From: an uncultured Halomonas sp.
GTDB taxonomy: Bacteria > Pseudomonadota > Gammaproteobacteria > Pseudomonadales > Halomonadaceae
DNA length: 64,000 nt
Reading direction: 5' to 3'
Assembly: GCF_946887195.1 (NCBI RefSeq)
Contig: NZ_CAMPKE010000018.1
Span: 1-64,000 of the forward strand
This document shows positions 45,148 through 54,575 of the stretch, piece by piece. Numbering within the stretch: position 1 is the first letter of the stretch; every line of letters starts with the position of its first letter. The notes beneath the pieces are model-generated. The model was given only the letters and a program-made list of their open reading frames with translations, was not told the DNA's origin and made no database searches. Position numbers and translations under genes: made by a program.

Positions 45148-47520
45148 TTGGAACACTACATCGAATGGTTCGATCGTCTCGGCATGGCTGACGTCGAGCG
45201 CGTCGGCGGCAAGAACGCATCGCTCGGCGAAATGATCTCCAACCTGGCCGATGCCGGTGTCACCGTGCCTGGCGGCTTCGCGACAACGGCCCATGCTTAC
45301 CGTGAGTTCCTCGCCCATGAAGGCCTCAACGAACGCATCAATGACGCCCTGGCGCGACTCGACGTCGACGACGTCAACGAGTTGGCGCGGGTCGGTGCCG
45401 AAATCCGCCAATGGGTCATCGACACGCCGCTGCCTGCGGAGTTCGAAGTCGCACTGGGCGAGGCCTACCGTGAACTCCAGTCGCGCCATCCCAATTTGAA
45501 AGTGGCCGTGCGCTCCTCGGCGACCGCCGAGGATCTGCCCGACGCGTCTTTCGCCGGCCAGCAGGAGACGTTCCTCAATATCGAGGGCTTCGACAATATC
45601 AAGCGTGCGGTGCACGAGGTGTTCGCCTCGCTGTTCAACGACCGGGCGATCTCCTATCGCGTCCATCAAGGTTTCGATCATGCGCTGGTGGCGTTGTCCG
45701 CCGGGGTGCAGAAGATGGTCCGCTCGGAAACCGCCGCGAGTGGTGTGATGTTCACCCTCGATACCGAATCCGGCTACCGCGACGCGGTATTCGTCACCGG
45801 CTCCTGGGGCTTGGGCGAAACGGTGGTGCAGGGTGCGGTCAATCCTGACGAATTCTACGTGCACAAGCCGACCCTGGCGGCCGGCAAGCCGGCGGTTCTA
45901 CGCCGTACGCTGGGTTCCAAGCTGATCAAGATGACCTACACCGACGACGCCTCGGCGGGGCGCTCGGTGCAGACCATCGACGTGCCGCTGGCCGAGCGTG
46001 CGCGTTTCTGCCTCAGCGACGACGATGTCATGGCATTGGCGCGCCAGGCGGTCATCATCGAGCGGCACTATGGTCGCCCGATGGATATCGAATGGGCTCG
46101 CGACGGCGACGATGGCAAGCTGTACATCGTTCAGGCGCGCCCCGAAACCGTGGTTTCCAACCAGCAGGGCGGCAAGCTCGAACGTTTTCAGCTGCGTGAA
46201 AAAGGCCGCCTGGTGGTATCGGGCCGGGCGATCGGCCAGCGCATCGGCAAGGGTGCGGTCAAGGTCATCGAGACCCCCGAGCAGATGGACAAGGTCGAAG
46301 CCGGCGACGTGCTGGTCACCGACATGACCGACCCCGACTGGGAGCCGGTGATGAAGCGCGCCTCGGCGATCGTCACCAACCGGGGCGGGCGCACCTGCCA
46401 TGCGGCGATCATCGCGCGCGAGCTGGGTATTCCCGCCGTGGTCGGCTGCGGCGATGCCACCGATGTGCTGGAGGATGGCCAGGAGGTCACGGTCTCCTGC
46501 GCCGAAGGCGATACCGGGCATGTCTACGCGGGGCTTCTGGATTTCGACTGCAAGACATCCAGTGTCGATGCGATGCCCGAACTGCCGTTCAAGATCATGA
46601 TGAACGTCGGCAATCCCGATCGCGCCTTCAGTTTTGCCGGGCTGCCCAATGCCGGTGTCGGCCTGGCGCGCCTGGAGTTCATCATCAACCGCATGATCGG
46701 CGTGCATCCCAAGGCGCTGCTCGAATACGCCACGCTACCCGCCGACCTGCAGCAGATCATCGACGTACGCACCGCCGGCTATGCCGATCCGGTGAGCTTC
46801 TACGTCGATAAGCTGGTTGAGGGCATCTCGACCCTGGCGGCGGCGTTCTATCCCAAGCGGGTCATCGTGCGCATGTCGGATTTCAAGTCCAACGAGTACG
46901 AGAACCTGATCGGCGGCAAGCTCTACGAGCCGGGCGAAGAGAACCCCATGCTCGGCTTCCGTGGCGCCTCGCGCTACGTCTCCGAGTCGTTCCGGCCCTG
47001 CTTCGAACTCGAATGCCAGGCGCTCAAGCGGGTACGTGACGAGATGGGGCTGGATAACGTCGAGATCATGATTCCCTTCGTGCGCACGCCGGACGAAGGG
47101 CGCGAGGTGGTCGAGCTGCTCGAAGCCAGCGGCCTGAAGCGCGGCGAGCGTGGCCTCAAGGTCATCATGATGTGCGAACTGCCGACCAATGCCTTGTTGG
47201 CCGATGAGTTCCTCGAACACTTCGATGGCTTCTCGATCGGCTCCAACGACTTGACCCAGCTCACCCTGGGGCTGGATCGCGATTCCGGCATCGTCGCCCA
47301 CCTGTTCGACGAGCGCGACCCTGCCGTCAAGAAGCTATTGGCGATGGCCATCAAGGCCTGCAAGGCGCAGGGCAAGTACGTCGGTATTTGCGGCCAGGGT
47401 CCTTCGGATCATCCCGACCTGGCCAAATGGCTGATGGAGCAGGGGATCGATTCGGTCTCGCTGAATCCCGACGCGGTACTCGAAACCTGGTTCATGCTGG
47501 CCGGTGAAACCTTGGCCTGA
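45148..47520 (+). CDS. ppsA: Phosphoenolpyruvate synthase
   Basis: The 790-residue enzyme makes PEP from pyruvate and ATP for gluconeogenesis. The N-terminal ATP-grasp domain ([38 protein letters not shown]), the phosphohistidine swivel [18 protein letters not shown] (catalytic His plus the regulatory Thr two residues earlier), and the C-terminal PEP barrel with [17 protein letters not shown] and [11 protein letters not shown] are all present. I chose a TTG start at 45148 because it gives the family opening and follows AAGGGGGT; the frame continues upstream to a GTG at 45103 without conserved sequence. Confidence 0.93.
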   Translation: MEHYIEWFDRLGMADVERVGGKNASLGEMISNLADAGVTVPGGFATTAHAYREFLAHEGLNERINDALARLDVDDVNELARVGAEIRQWVIDTPLPAEFEVALGEAYRELQSRHPNLKVAVRSSATAEDLPDASFAGQQETFLNIEGFDNIKRAVHEVFASLFNDRAISYRVHQGFDHALVALSAGVQKMVRSETAASGVMFTLDTESGYRDAVFVTGSWGLGETVVQGAVNPDEFYVHKPTLAAGKPAVLRRTLGSKLIKMTYTDDASAGRSVQTIDVPLAERARFCLSDDDVMALARQAVIIERHYGRPMDIEWARDGDDGKLYIVQARPETVVSNQQGGKLERFQLREKGRLVVSGRAIGQRIGKGAVKVIETPEQMDKVEAGDVLVTDMTDPDWEPVMKRASAIVTNRGGRTCHAAIIARELGIPAVVGCGDATDVLEDGQEVTVSCAEGDTGHVYAGLLDFDCKTSSVDAMPELPFKIMMNVGNPDRAFSFAGLPNAGVGLARLEFIINRMIGVHPKALLEYATLPADLQQIIDVRTAGYADPVSFYVDKLVEGISTLAAAFYPKRVIVRMSDFKSNEYENLIGGKLYEPGEENPMLGFRGASRYVSESFRPCFELECQALKRVRDEMGLDNVEIMIPFVRTPDEGREVVELLEASGLKRGERGLKVIMMCELPTNALLADEFLEHFDGFSIGSNDLTQLTLGLDRDSGIVAHLFDERDPAVKKLLAMAIKACKAQGKYVGICGQGPSDHPDLAKWLMEQGIDSVSLNPDAVLETWFMLAGETLA

Positions 47521-47542
47521 CACTACGTATTCTTGCAGGATG

Positions 47543-47576
47543 AAGAAGCCCAGCATGTTGGCATGCTGGGCTTCTT
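47543..47576 (+). terminator. Hairpin after ppsA
   Basis: A perfect 15-bp stem (AAGAAGCCCAGCATG / CATGCTGGGCTTCTT) with a TTGG loop lies 22 nt after the ppsA stop. The T tail is short. Confidence 0.7.
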
Positions 47577-47597
47577 AAGTTATGAGTGTTGAAGGGA

Positions 47598-47718
47598 GTG
47601 TGCGAGCGAAGTCCAGACAAGGCAAAAATTGACGAAAGAGCGGAGTTTACTTTTGTAAATGAGCATCTTGATCGGACTCGCGCACGAGGAGGTTCTTAAC
47701 GCCGTATGGGCAAGCGTA
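47598..47718. repeat. Dispersed intergenic repeat, copy B
   Basis: It shares GCGAG/AGCG-like ends, CCAGACAAGGCAAA and TTAACGCCGTATGGGCAAGC with copy A at 31144-31231, and has an internal near-palindrome (TTTACTTTTGTAAA, GTGTGCGAG / CTCGCGCAC). It fills the space between ppsA and the phosphodiesterase gene. Confidence 0.65.
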
Positions 47719-47727
47719 GCCACTTCC

Positions 47728-49554
47728 CTATGAATGTAGCCAGTTGCGCAGCTTCACCAGCAGCAGCTCGCCATCGCTGAGCGCGGCGCGCTCGGCCAGC
47801 ACCTCGCTCAGCAGGGCGGGGCGGTCGGTGATGATGTTATCGACGCCGAGATCGATCAATCGCGACATCTGGCCCCGACTGTTCACCGTCCAGGCATGCA
47901 ACTGATAACCGTAATGATGCGCTGCCTCGACCGCATCCTCGGTGACCCGGTTATGACGCAACCCCAATGCATCGATGGTGGTCAGGTTCAACCCGCCGCG
48001 TAGCACGAACTGGGCGAACAGCGTGGTGCGCATATCCGGTGCCTGGCGATTCACCTCACGGATCACCACGGGCGACAGCGAGGCCATGACCGCTTCGTCG
48101 CGGCGCGCCTCGGGCAGTTCTTCGAGTACCCTGGCGACCAGTTGCCGAGCCTCGCCCGGACCCGGCTTTAGCTCGATATACAGCCCCGCGCGATGCCGAG
48201 TGAGTTCGAGCACCTCCTCGAATGTGGGAATGCGCTGGCCGGCAAAGGCATCGTCGAACCAACTGCCCACATCGATCTGGCGAGCTTGCTTCAGGGTCAT
48301 CTCGCTCAGCGATTGAGCATGCCCGGTCAGCCGGCGCAGGCTATCGTCGTGCGAGACGACGATCGCGTCGTCGGCGGTCAGGCGAACGTCGAACTCGACG
48401 TAATCGGCGCCGTCCTCGATGGCCTGCTCGATCGCGGCCAGGGTGTTTTCTGGGGCTTTCCACGAACTGCCGCGATGGGCGGTGATAATTACCCGATCGC
48501 GGATCTCGAAGCTGTTGAGAACCAGCGAGGCCTGCGTAATGGCAAAAGCCACCACCAGCAATTCGGCTCCCCAGGCCACCCAGCCGGGGTGCGCGTTGGC
48601 TGGCGGCGTGGGTAACTTGGGCAGGCGATGGGCCAGACGCAGATACAAGCAGCCACTGAGCAGGCTATTGGCGGCCACACCGATGAAGGTAATAGCCAGC
48701 GTCAGCACGCCATAAGCGGTGAGATAACCGAGCATGGCGGGAATCAGTACGGCGCTGTTTTCCGGTAGCCATTCCAATAGGGGAGTCGTCAGTAGATCGA
48801 ACAGCGCGGTGGCCAATATCGGTAGGGCGATGATGATCGCCAGCGGCATGGCGATCGGCAGCATCAGGCGGCGCTTGACGCCATCCGTCAGCGCATGGCT
48901 GCGCGCCAGGGAGCGACGCGGCGACAGGTCTTCGAGAATCAGCACCGGCAACGCCAGCGACCAGCGCAGATAAAGCCTGGCCGCCAGCCATAGCCATATC
49001 AGCACCGGCAACGTTCCACTGGCGAAAAAAAACCATAATGCGGTCGGGCGCACCTGCCAGATGTAATAGCTCGGCAAGTCGCCGAGCCATAGGTCGTAGA
49101 GCCCCGTCAATGCCAGCAGCAACGGCAGCGCCAGCAGCAGGTGGGCGCCGACCTGCCATAACGACAGCAAGGCCACGCCGGGGAAACGCCTGGCGACTGT
49201 CCATAACGCCTCCAGGGCGACGCGGTAACGATGCCCACCAGGCCGTACGGCCATCAGAATCATGCCGGCCTGCTGTAGGAAAAGCAGCAGGAAGGTCAGC
49301 CCGATCGCCGCCAGCAGCCATAACAGTCCCAGCGGTGATAGCGCGACATCGAGCAGTTGGCTATTGGTGAATACCGGGCGGCCGATTCGCTTCAGAAGTG
49401 CAGCCAGAGCACTGGCCGAAGCCGGCAGGAACACCGTGGCGGCGAGCAAGGTGAAGAATAGATGATAAGCGACCAAGGGTCGCCAGTGCTCGCGCAACGA
49501 GCTGACTACGGCCGCCAGCAGGGAGTGTGGTGACAGAGACATCTCGTTAGGCAT
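47728..49554 (-). CDS. Membrane-anchored glycerophosphodiester phosphodiesterase
   Basis: The 608-residue protein has an N-terminal membrane domain with about seven hydrophobic helices (~25-335, a GPDPase_memb-like region) and a C-terminal GDPD barrel. The GDPD active site shows TAHRGSSWKAPENTLAAIEQ, EFDVRLTADDAIVVSHDDSL, YIELKPGP and the closing VNSRGQMSRLIDLGVDNIIT. It hydrolyses glycerophosphodiesters to glycerol-3-phosphate and an alcohol, on which side of the membrane is not certain. The first of two in-frame ATGs is used, though neither has a clear ribosome binding site. Confidence 0.85.
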   Translation of the reverse strand: MPNEMSLSPHSLLAAVVSSLREHWRPLVAYHLFFTLLAATVFLPASASALAALLKRIGRPVFTNSQLLDVALSPLGLLWLLAAIGLTFLLLFLQQAGMILMAVRPGGHRYRVALEALWTVARRFPGVALLSLWQVGAHLLLALPLLLALTGLYDLWLGDLPSYYIWQVRPTALWFFFASGTLPVLIWLWLAARLYLRWSLALPVLILEDLSPRRSLARSHALTDGVKRRLMLPIAMPLAIIIALPILATALFDLLTTPLLEWLPENSAVLIPAMLGYLTAYGVLTLAITFIGVAANSLLSGCLYLRLAHRLPKLPTPPANAHPGWVAWGAELLVVAFAITQASLVLNSFEIRDRVIITAHRGSSWKAPENTLAAIEQAIEDGADYVEFDVRLTADDAIVVSHDDSLRRLTGHAQSLSEMTLKQARQIDVGSWFDDAFAGQRIPTFEEVLELTRHRAGLYIELKPGPGEARQLVARVLEELPEARRDEAVMASLSPVVIREVNRQAPDMRTTLFAQFVLRGGLNLTTIDALGLRHNRVTEDAVEAAHHYGYQLHAWTVNSRGQMSRLIDLGVDNIITDRPALLSEVLAERAALSDGELLLVKLRNWLHS

Positions 49555-49631
49555 GCGTAGAGCGTCGCACTGTGATCCTCACGAGGCAATAGCGTTTCCA
49601 GCGCCGCAAGGCGGGTAGGGCAAAACGGCAA

Positions 49632-49651
49632 CGCCGGGGCGAGCCCCGGCG
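49632..49651 (-). terminator. Hairpin after the outer-membrane barrel gene
   Basis: CGCCGGGGC and GCCCCGGCG form a very stable stem 31 nt after the stop; on the minus strand it is followed by TTGCCGTTTTG. Confidence 0.5.
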
Positions 49652-49681
49652 CTGTACTGACTTCATGATGTTCGGCTGGCG

Positions 49682-50287
49682 TCAGAAGAGAAAGCCGACC
49701 GACGCGGTGAAGGTATCGATCTTGTAGTCGCTATCGAAGTCATAGCGCTCGTATTCGGCACGGACCAGAATCGGCTCGAAGTTGAACTGGGCGCCAACGC
49801 CGTAAACCGGATCGATGCCGTCGTTGTCTTCGAGATCGATGCTGGCATCGCCCAGGTTGCCGTCCACATCGGTTTCCCACTTGGCCATGCCGGCCTTGGC
49901 GAACAGTTCGAACCAATCGGCGAGCGGTAGCTTGCCGACCAGGCTGACACCGTAGGCGTTGGATTCCAGATCGGTATTGGCACCATTGTTGCCTTCCAGG
50001 CGCGTGCGGCCCAGGTCGGCGTAGAACAATTCGGTGGCGAAGTAGGGGTTGAATTCGTAGCCGACGAAGCCCTTGAAGACGTTGTCTTCATCGTCGTCGA
50101 GGTCGAAATCATCGGCACCATCGGAGATGAAATCGTCGACGTCCTCGCTATCGTTTTCCAGCGAACTGAAGCCGGTACCGATACCGATATACAGATTATC
50201 GGTATTGGGTGCGGCGAACGCGGTCGGCGCCATTGCACAGAGCGCGGTGGAGGCGAGCGATGCAGTAACCAGTGTCTTGATCTTCAC
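49682..50287 (-). CDS. Outer-membrane beta-barrel protein (OmpA-barrel/OmpW-like)
   Basis: The 201-residue precursor has a Sec signal peptide (KIKTLVTASLASTALCAMAP, cleaved after AFA at ~25) and a small barrel with alternating aromatic strands ending in SVGFLF, the usual C-terminal Phe for outer-membrane assembly. An early loop is very acidic (DSEDVDDFISDGADDFDLDD), as in surface proteins of halophiles. I chose a GTG start at 50287 because AAGGAG lies seven bases upstream and it begins the signal peptide directly. The ligand or pore function is unknown. Confidence 0.82.
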   Translation of the reverse strand: MKIKTLVTASLASTALCAMAPTAFAAPNTDNLYIGIGTGFSSLENDSEDVDDFISDGADDFDLDDDEDNVFKGFVGYEFNPYFATELFYADLGRTRLEGNNGANTDLESNAYGVSLVGKLPLADWFELFAKAGMAKWETDVDGNLGDASIDLEDNDGIDPVYGVGAQFNFEPILVRAEYERYDFDSDYKIDTFTASVGFLF

Positions 50288-50471
50288 GTGTGTTCTCCTT
50301 GTGACGACTTGCAAAGGGACGATCCGTCGAGATGGGTCGTCCGGGTAGTAATGTGGGCGTCCTGCCGTGGCTCACACGGTGTAACAGTCGTTTGATTGAG
50401 ACGAATCAAATGTAAGCCGAACACTGTTCGACGACAAGTCGGCGTCGGTTACGATCGGTAATTTTTTGTAT

Positions 50472-50499
50472 AAAAACGCCTTGCCGGGTGGGCAAGGCG
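50472..50499 (-). terminator. acnB terminator
   Basis: CGCCTTGCC (50477-50485) pairs with GGCAAGGCG (50491-50499); read on the minus strand it is followed by five T residues. Confidence 0.8.
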
Positions 50500-50561
50500 C
50501 TTCGGTCATCGATTCTGGAGCCCTTGCGGCTCCATCAATGTTGCGAGCATCGGAATCGAGA

Positions 50562-53165
50562 TCAGGCCTCCTGCGCGACCGGAATCACGTTGGAAGCGAC
50601 TTTCTGGAACGCTTCGATTTCATGGAAGTTCAGGTAGCGGTAGATCTCGCCGGCCATGGCATTGAACTCGCCCATGTATTCTCGATACTCCTCGACGCTC
50701 GGCAGGCGACCGACGACTGCCGCCACCGCGGCCAACTCGGCGGAGGCGAGATAGACATCGGCACCATCGCCCAGGCGGTTGGGAAAGTTGCGTGTCGAGG
50801 TCGACACCACGGTGGATTTGGCCGCCACGCGGGCCTGGTTGCCCATGCACAGCGAGCAGCCGGGCATCTCCATGCGTGCACCGGCGCGACCGTAGATGCC
50901 GTAATAGCCCTCTTCGGTGAGCTGGTGCTGATCCATCTTGGTTGGCGGCGCCAGCCACAGCTTGGTCTTCAGGCTGCCGGCGGGCTGTTTCTCGAGCAGT
51001 TTACCGGCGGCGCGGAAATGGCCGATGTTGGTCATGCACGAACCGATGAAGACTTCATCGATGGTCTGGCCGGCGACATCGGAGAGCAGACGTGCATCGT
51101 CCGGGTCGTTGGGCGCGCAGAGTACCGGCTCGGTGATCTCGGAGAGGTCGATTTCGATGACCTCGGCATACTCGGCGTCGGCATCGGCGCGCATCAGGCT
51201 GGGATTGTCCAGCCACTCCTGCATGCCCTGAATACGCCGCTCGATGGTGCGCACGTCGCCGTAGCCATTGCCGATCATCCACTTGAGCAGGGTGATGTTG
51301 GATGTCAGATACTCGCTCATGCTCTCTTCGGAGAGCGTGATCGTGCAGCCCGCGGCGCTGCGCTCGGCGGAGGCGTCGGAGAGCTCGAAGGCCTGCTCGA
51401 CGGTGAGGTCCTCGAGGCCTTCGATCTCCAGCACACGGCCGGAGAAGGCGTTCTTCTTGCCGGACTTCTCGACGGTGAGCAGGCCAGCCTTGATGGCGTA
51501 GAGCGGAATGGCATGGACCAGGTCGCGCAGGGTCACGCCCGGCTGGCGCTCGCCCTTGAAACGCACCAGGATCGATTCCGGCATGTCCAGCGGCATCACG
51601 CCGGTCGCGGCGGCGAAAGCCACCAGGCCGGAGCCCGCAGGGAAGGAGATGCCCATCGGGAAACGCGTGTGGGAATCGCCGCCGGTACCGACGGTGTCGG
51701 GCAGTAGCATGCGGTTCAGCCACGAGTGGATGATGCCGTCGCCGGGGCGCAGCGAGACGCCGCCGCGATTCATGATGAAATCGGGTAGGGTGTGGTGGGT
51801 CTCCACATCGACCGGTTTCGGGTAGGCGCTGGTGTGGCAGAACGACTGCATCACCAGATCGGCCTGGAAGCCCAGGCAGGCCAGATCCTTGAGCTCGTCG
51901 CGGGTCATCGGCCCGGTGGTGTCCTGGGAGCCGACGGTGGTCATCTTCGGCTCGCAGTACATGCCGGGGCGCACGCCGTCCATGCCGCAGGCCTTGCCGA
52001 CCATCTTCTGCGCCAGGGTGAAGCCGCGACCGCTGTCGGCTGGCTGCTCCGGCGTCTTGAACACATCGGATGGGCCGAGTCCCAGTTCGTTGCGCGCCTT
52101 GTCGGTCAAGCCGCGGCCGACGATCAGCGGAATGCGTCCGCCGGCGCGCACCTCATCGAGAATCACCCGGGTCTTGAGTTCGAAGGTGCTCAGCACCTCG
52201 TCGCTATCGTGCTTGCAGACCTTGCCGGCATACGGATAGACGTCGATGACGTCGCCCATCGCCATCTTCGAGACGTCCATTTCGACGGGCAGGGCGCCGG
52301 CGTCTTCCATGGTGTTGAAGAAGATCGGCGCGATCTTGGCACCGAAGCAGAAGCCGCCGGCGCGCTTGTTGGGTACGAAAGGAATATCGTCGCCGAAGAA
52401 CCACAGTACGGAATTGGTGGCGGACTTGCGCGATGAGCCGGTGCCGACCACGTCGCCAACATAGGCGACCGGATGGCCCTTGGCCTTGACCGCCTCGATC
52501 TGGGCCAGCGGCCCCTTGGTGCCGGGCGCCTCGGGCTCGATGCCTTCACGTGCATTCTTGAGCATGGCATTGGCGTGCAGCGGAATGTCCGGACGCGACC
52601 AGGCATCCGGGGCGGGGGAGAGATCGTCGGTGTTGGTCTCGCCGGGAACCTTGAACACCGTCAGAGTGACCTTCTCGGCCAGCGCCGGCTTGGCCAGGAA
52701 CCACTCGGCATCGGCCCAGGATTGCAGGACGTCCTTGGCCACGGCATTGCCGGCCTTGGCGCGCTCGGCGACATCATGGAATGCATCGAACATCAGCAGT
52801 GTATGCTTGAGCTGTTCGCCGACATCCTTGGCTAGGGCGTCGTCATCGAGCAACTCGACCAGCGTGACGATGTTATAGCCGCCCTGCATGGTACCCAGCA
52901 GCTTGACCGCATGGACCCGATCGATCAACGGCGATGCAATCTCGCCCTTGGCGATGGCGGTGAGAAAGCCGGCCTTGACGTAAGCGGCTTCGTCGACGCC
53001 CGGTGGAACGCGGTCGGTGATCAACTCGAGCAGAAACTGCTCCTCACCCGCTGGTGGGTTCTTCAAGAGTTCGACCAGCGCGGCGGTCTGTTCCGGTGTC
53101 AGCGGCTTCGGTGGCACGCCTTCGGTTGCGCGTTCCTCGACATGTTGGCGGTAGGCTTCAAGCAC
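50562..53165 (-). CDS. acnB: Aconitate hydratase B
   Basis: The 867-residue [4Fe-4S] enzyme interconverts citrate and isocitrate in the TCA cycle. It opens [20 protein letters not shown], the AcnB HEAT-like domain, and carries the cluster cysteines in [15 protein letters not shown] and [13 protein letters not shown] near the C-terminus. The domain order (swivel domain before the catalytic core) is that of AcnB and not AcnA. A terminator follows. Confidence 0.97.
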   Translation of the reverse strand: MLEAYRQHVEERATEGVPPKPLTPEQTAALVELLKNPPAGEEQFLLELITDRVPPGVDEAAYVKAGFLTAIAKGEIASPLIDRVHAVKLLGTMQGGYNIVTLVELLDDDALAKDVGEQLKHTLLMFDAFHDVAERAKAGNAVAKDVLQSWADAEWFLAKPALAEKVTLTVFKVPGETNTDDLSPAPDAWSRPDIPLHANAMLKNAREGIEPEAPGTKGPLAQIEAVKAKGHPVAYVGDVVGTGSSRKSATNSVLWFFGDDIPFVPNKRAGGFCFGAKIAPIFFNTMEDAGALPVEMDVSKMAMGDVIDVYPYAGKVCKHDSDEVLSTFELKTRVILDEVRAGGRIPLIVGRGLTDKARNELGLGPSDVFKTPEQPADSGRGFTLAQKMVGKACGMDGVRPGMYCEPKMTTVGSQDTTGPMTRDELKDLACLGFQADLVMQSFCHTSAYPKPVDVETHHTLPDFIMNRGGVSLRPGDGIIHSWLNRMLLPDTVGTGGDSHTRFPMGISFPAGSGLVAFAAATGVMPLDMPESILVRFKGERQPGVTLRDLVHAIPLYAIKAGLLTVEKSGKKNAFSGRVLEIEGLEDLTVEQAFELSDASAERSAAGCTITLSEESMSEYLTSNITLLKWMIGNGYGDVRTIERRIQGMQEWLDNPSLMRADADAEYAEVIEIDLSEITEPVLCAPNDPDDARLLSDVAGQTIDEVFIGSCMTNIGHFRAAGKLLEKQPAGSLKTKLWLAPPTKMDQHQLTEEGYYGIYGRAGARMEMPGCSLCMGNQARVAAKSTVVSTSTRNFPNRLGDGADVYLASAELAAVAAVVGRLPSVEEYREYMGEFNAMAGEIYRYLNFHEIEAFQKVASNVIPVAQEA

Positions 53166-53427
53166 GTTGGGGGATCCTCATCGAATTTTCGGAATCCATG
53201 AGCAGGTATCGGGACGGTATCGGAACCATAAAGATGCACGAACGTCGGCGAAAATTACGCATTGATTGCATCCCTCGCCCGCTTCTTGGCCGCTGCGCAT
53301 TCTACGTGAAACTGTCGACAATGTTAAGCGGACCGCTTGGCGACGGCATGGGACTTTGGTCGGCAGGTCGAGCTGTCGCCGTTGGATGTCTAGCGCGTTA
53401 CCATGGTGTATCAACGAAGGGGGCGTC

Positions 53428-53892
53428 ATGACGCAACGTATCGCTTCACCCTGTGTCGGGCTGTGCTCCACGACGGTGGGCGATCGGGTCTGCCGCGGTT
53501 GTCAGCGCAGCGATATCGAGATCCGCGATTGGTTCGGTTACGACGCCACCGAGCGGCGCCGGCGCATGGATGACCTGGATGCCCTGCGTGTCGGCGTGGC
53601 GGAGCAGTTTCTTCAGGTCCGCGATGCCGCGATGCTGCAGGCCCAGCTCGAACGTCACCGCATTCGCTTTCGCCAGGAGCAGCCGCCGCTATCGCGTGCG
53701 GTTGAGCTACTGCGTGTCGGCCGTTCGCGCATTCACGATCTCGCACGCTATGGATTGCAACCTCATGGTAAAGGAATGGGGCTTTGTGCCGATGAACTCC
53801 ATGAGGCGATCACACGAGCACTACTCGAGTGTGGCGAGGCAAGGCGCCTGGCCACGGACCGACCCACTCAACACGATGAACGCCATGCATGA
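53428..53892 (+). CDS. DUF1289 family protein
   Basis: The 154-residue protein has an N-terminal four-Cys motif (PCVGLCSTTVGDRVCRGCQR) followed by DIEIRDWFGYDATERRRRMD, the DUF1289 signature, which may bind a metal or Fe-S cluster. The C-terminal ~90 residues are extra helical sequence. Its 3' end overlaps miaE by 17 nt. Small DUF1289 proteins are often beside tRNA-modification genes, but the function is not known. Confidence 0.75.
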   Translation: MTQRIASPCVGLCSTTVGDRVCRGCQRSDIEIRDWFGYDATERRRRMDDLDALRVGVAEQFLQVRDAAMLQAQLERHRIRFRQEQPPLSRAVELLRVGRSRIHDLARYGLQPHGKGMGLCADELHEAITRALLECGEARRLATDRPTQHDERHA

Positions 53893-54511
53893 TTCCGTAG
53901 ACGCACTACTATCCGCCGACCTGTTGGGCTTTCTGCCCTGCGCCACGCCCGATGAGTGGATCGGCGCGGCGCTGGAAAACCAGTCTCTGTTGTTGATCGA
54001 CCATGCCCAATGCGAGAAAAAAGCGGCCTCTACCGCCATGAGTTTGATGTATCGCTATGTCGAGCATCCGTTATTGTTGACCAAGATGTCGCAACTGGCG
54101 CGCGAGGAATTGCTGCATTTCGAGCAGGTCGTCAAGTTGATGGCGTCGCGTGGCATCGATTATCGGCATATTCGAGCCTCGCGTTACGCCGAGGGGCTGC
54201 GTGGGTATGTCAGCCGTGAGGATCCACAGCGACTGGTGGATATTCTGATCGTCGGCGCCTTCATCGAGGCGCGAAGTTGCGAGCGCTTTGCCCGGTTGAT
54301 CGCTCATCTCGACGACGAACTTGCCAAGTTTTATCGAACGCTGGTCAAGTCGGAAGGACGCCACTACGAGGACTACCTGATGTTGGCAAGACACTTCGCA
54401 ACGCAACCCATCGAGGAGCGCATCGCTTTCTTTGCGGATCGTGAGCGCGAGTTGATCGAAGCGCCCGACCCGCTTTTTCGTTTTCACAGTGGCATGCCTG
54501 TCGCCGCATGA
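53876..54511 (+). CDS. miaE: tRNA-(ms2io6A)37 hydroxylase
   Basis: The 211-residue non-haem diiron monooxygenase hydroxylates the isopentenyl side chain of ms2i6A37. Ferritin-like ligand motifs are visible: LIDHAQCEKKAASTAMSL, REELLHFEQVVKLM, IEARSCERFARL and KSEGRHYEDYL. Of two close ATGs (53876 and 53885) I used the first. It overlaps the DUF1289 gene by 17 nt, so translation is coupled. Confidence 0.9.
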   Translation: MNAMHDSVDALLSADLLGFLPCATPDEWIGAALENQSLLLIDHAQCEKKAASTAMSLMYRYVEHPLLLTKMSQLAREELLHFEQVVKLMASRGIDYRHIRASRYAEGLRGYVSREDPQRLVDILIVGAFIEARSCERFARLIAHLDDELAKFYRTLVKSEGRHYEDYLMLARHFATQPIEERIAFFADRERELIEAPDPLFRFHSGMPVAA

Positions 54512-54575
54512 GTCCGAAATGGCTGACATGGCATGGCCTTGAAGCGCCGGCAGGATAACGCAGGGACTGATAACA

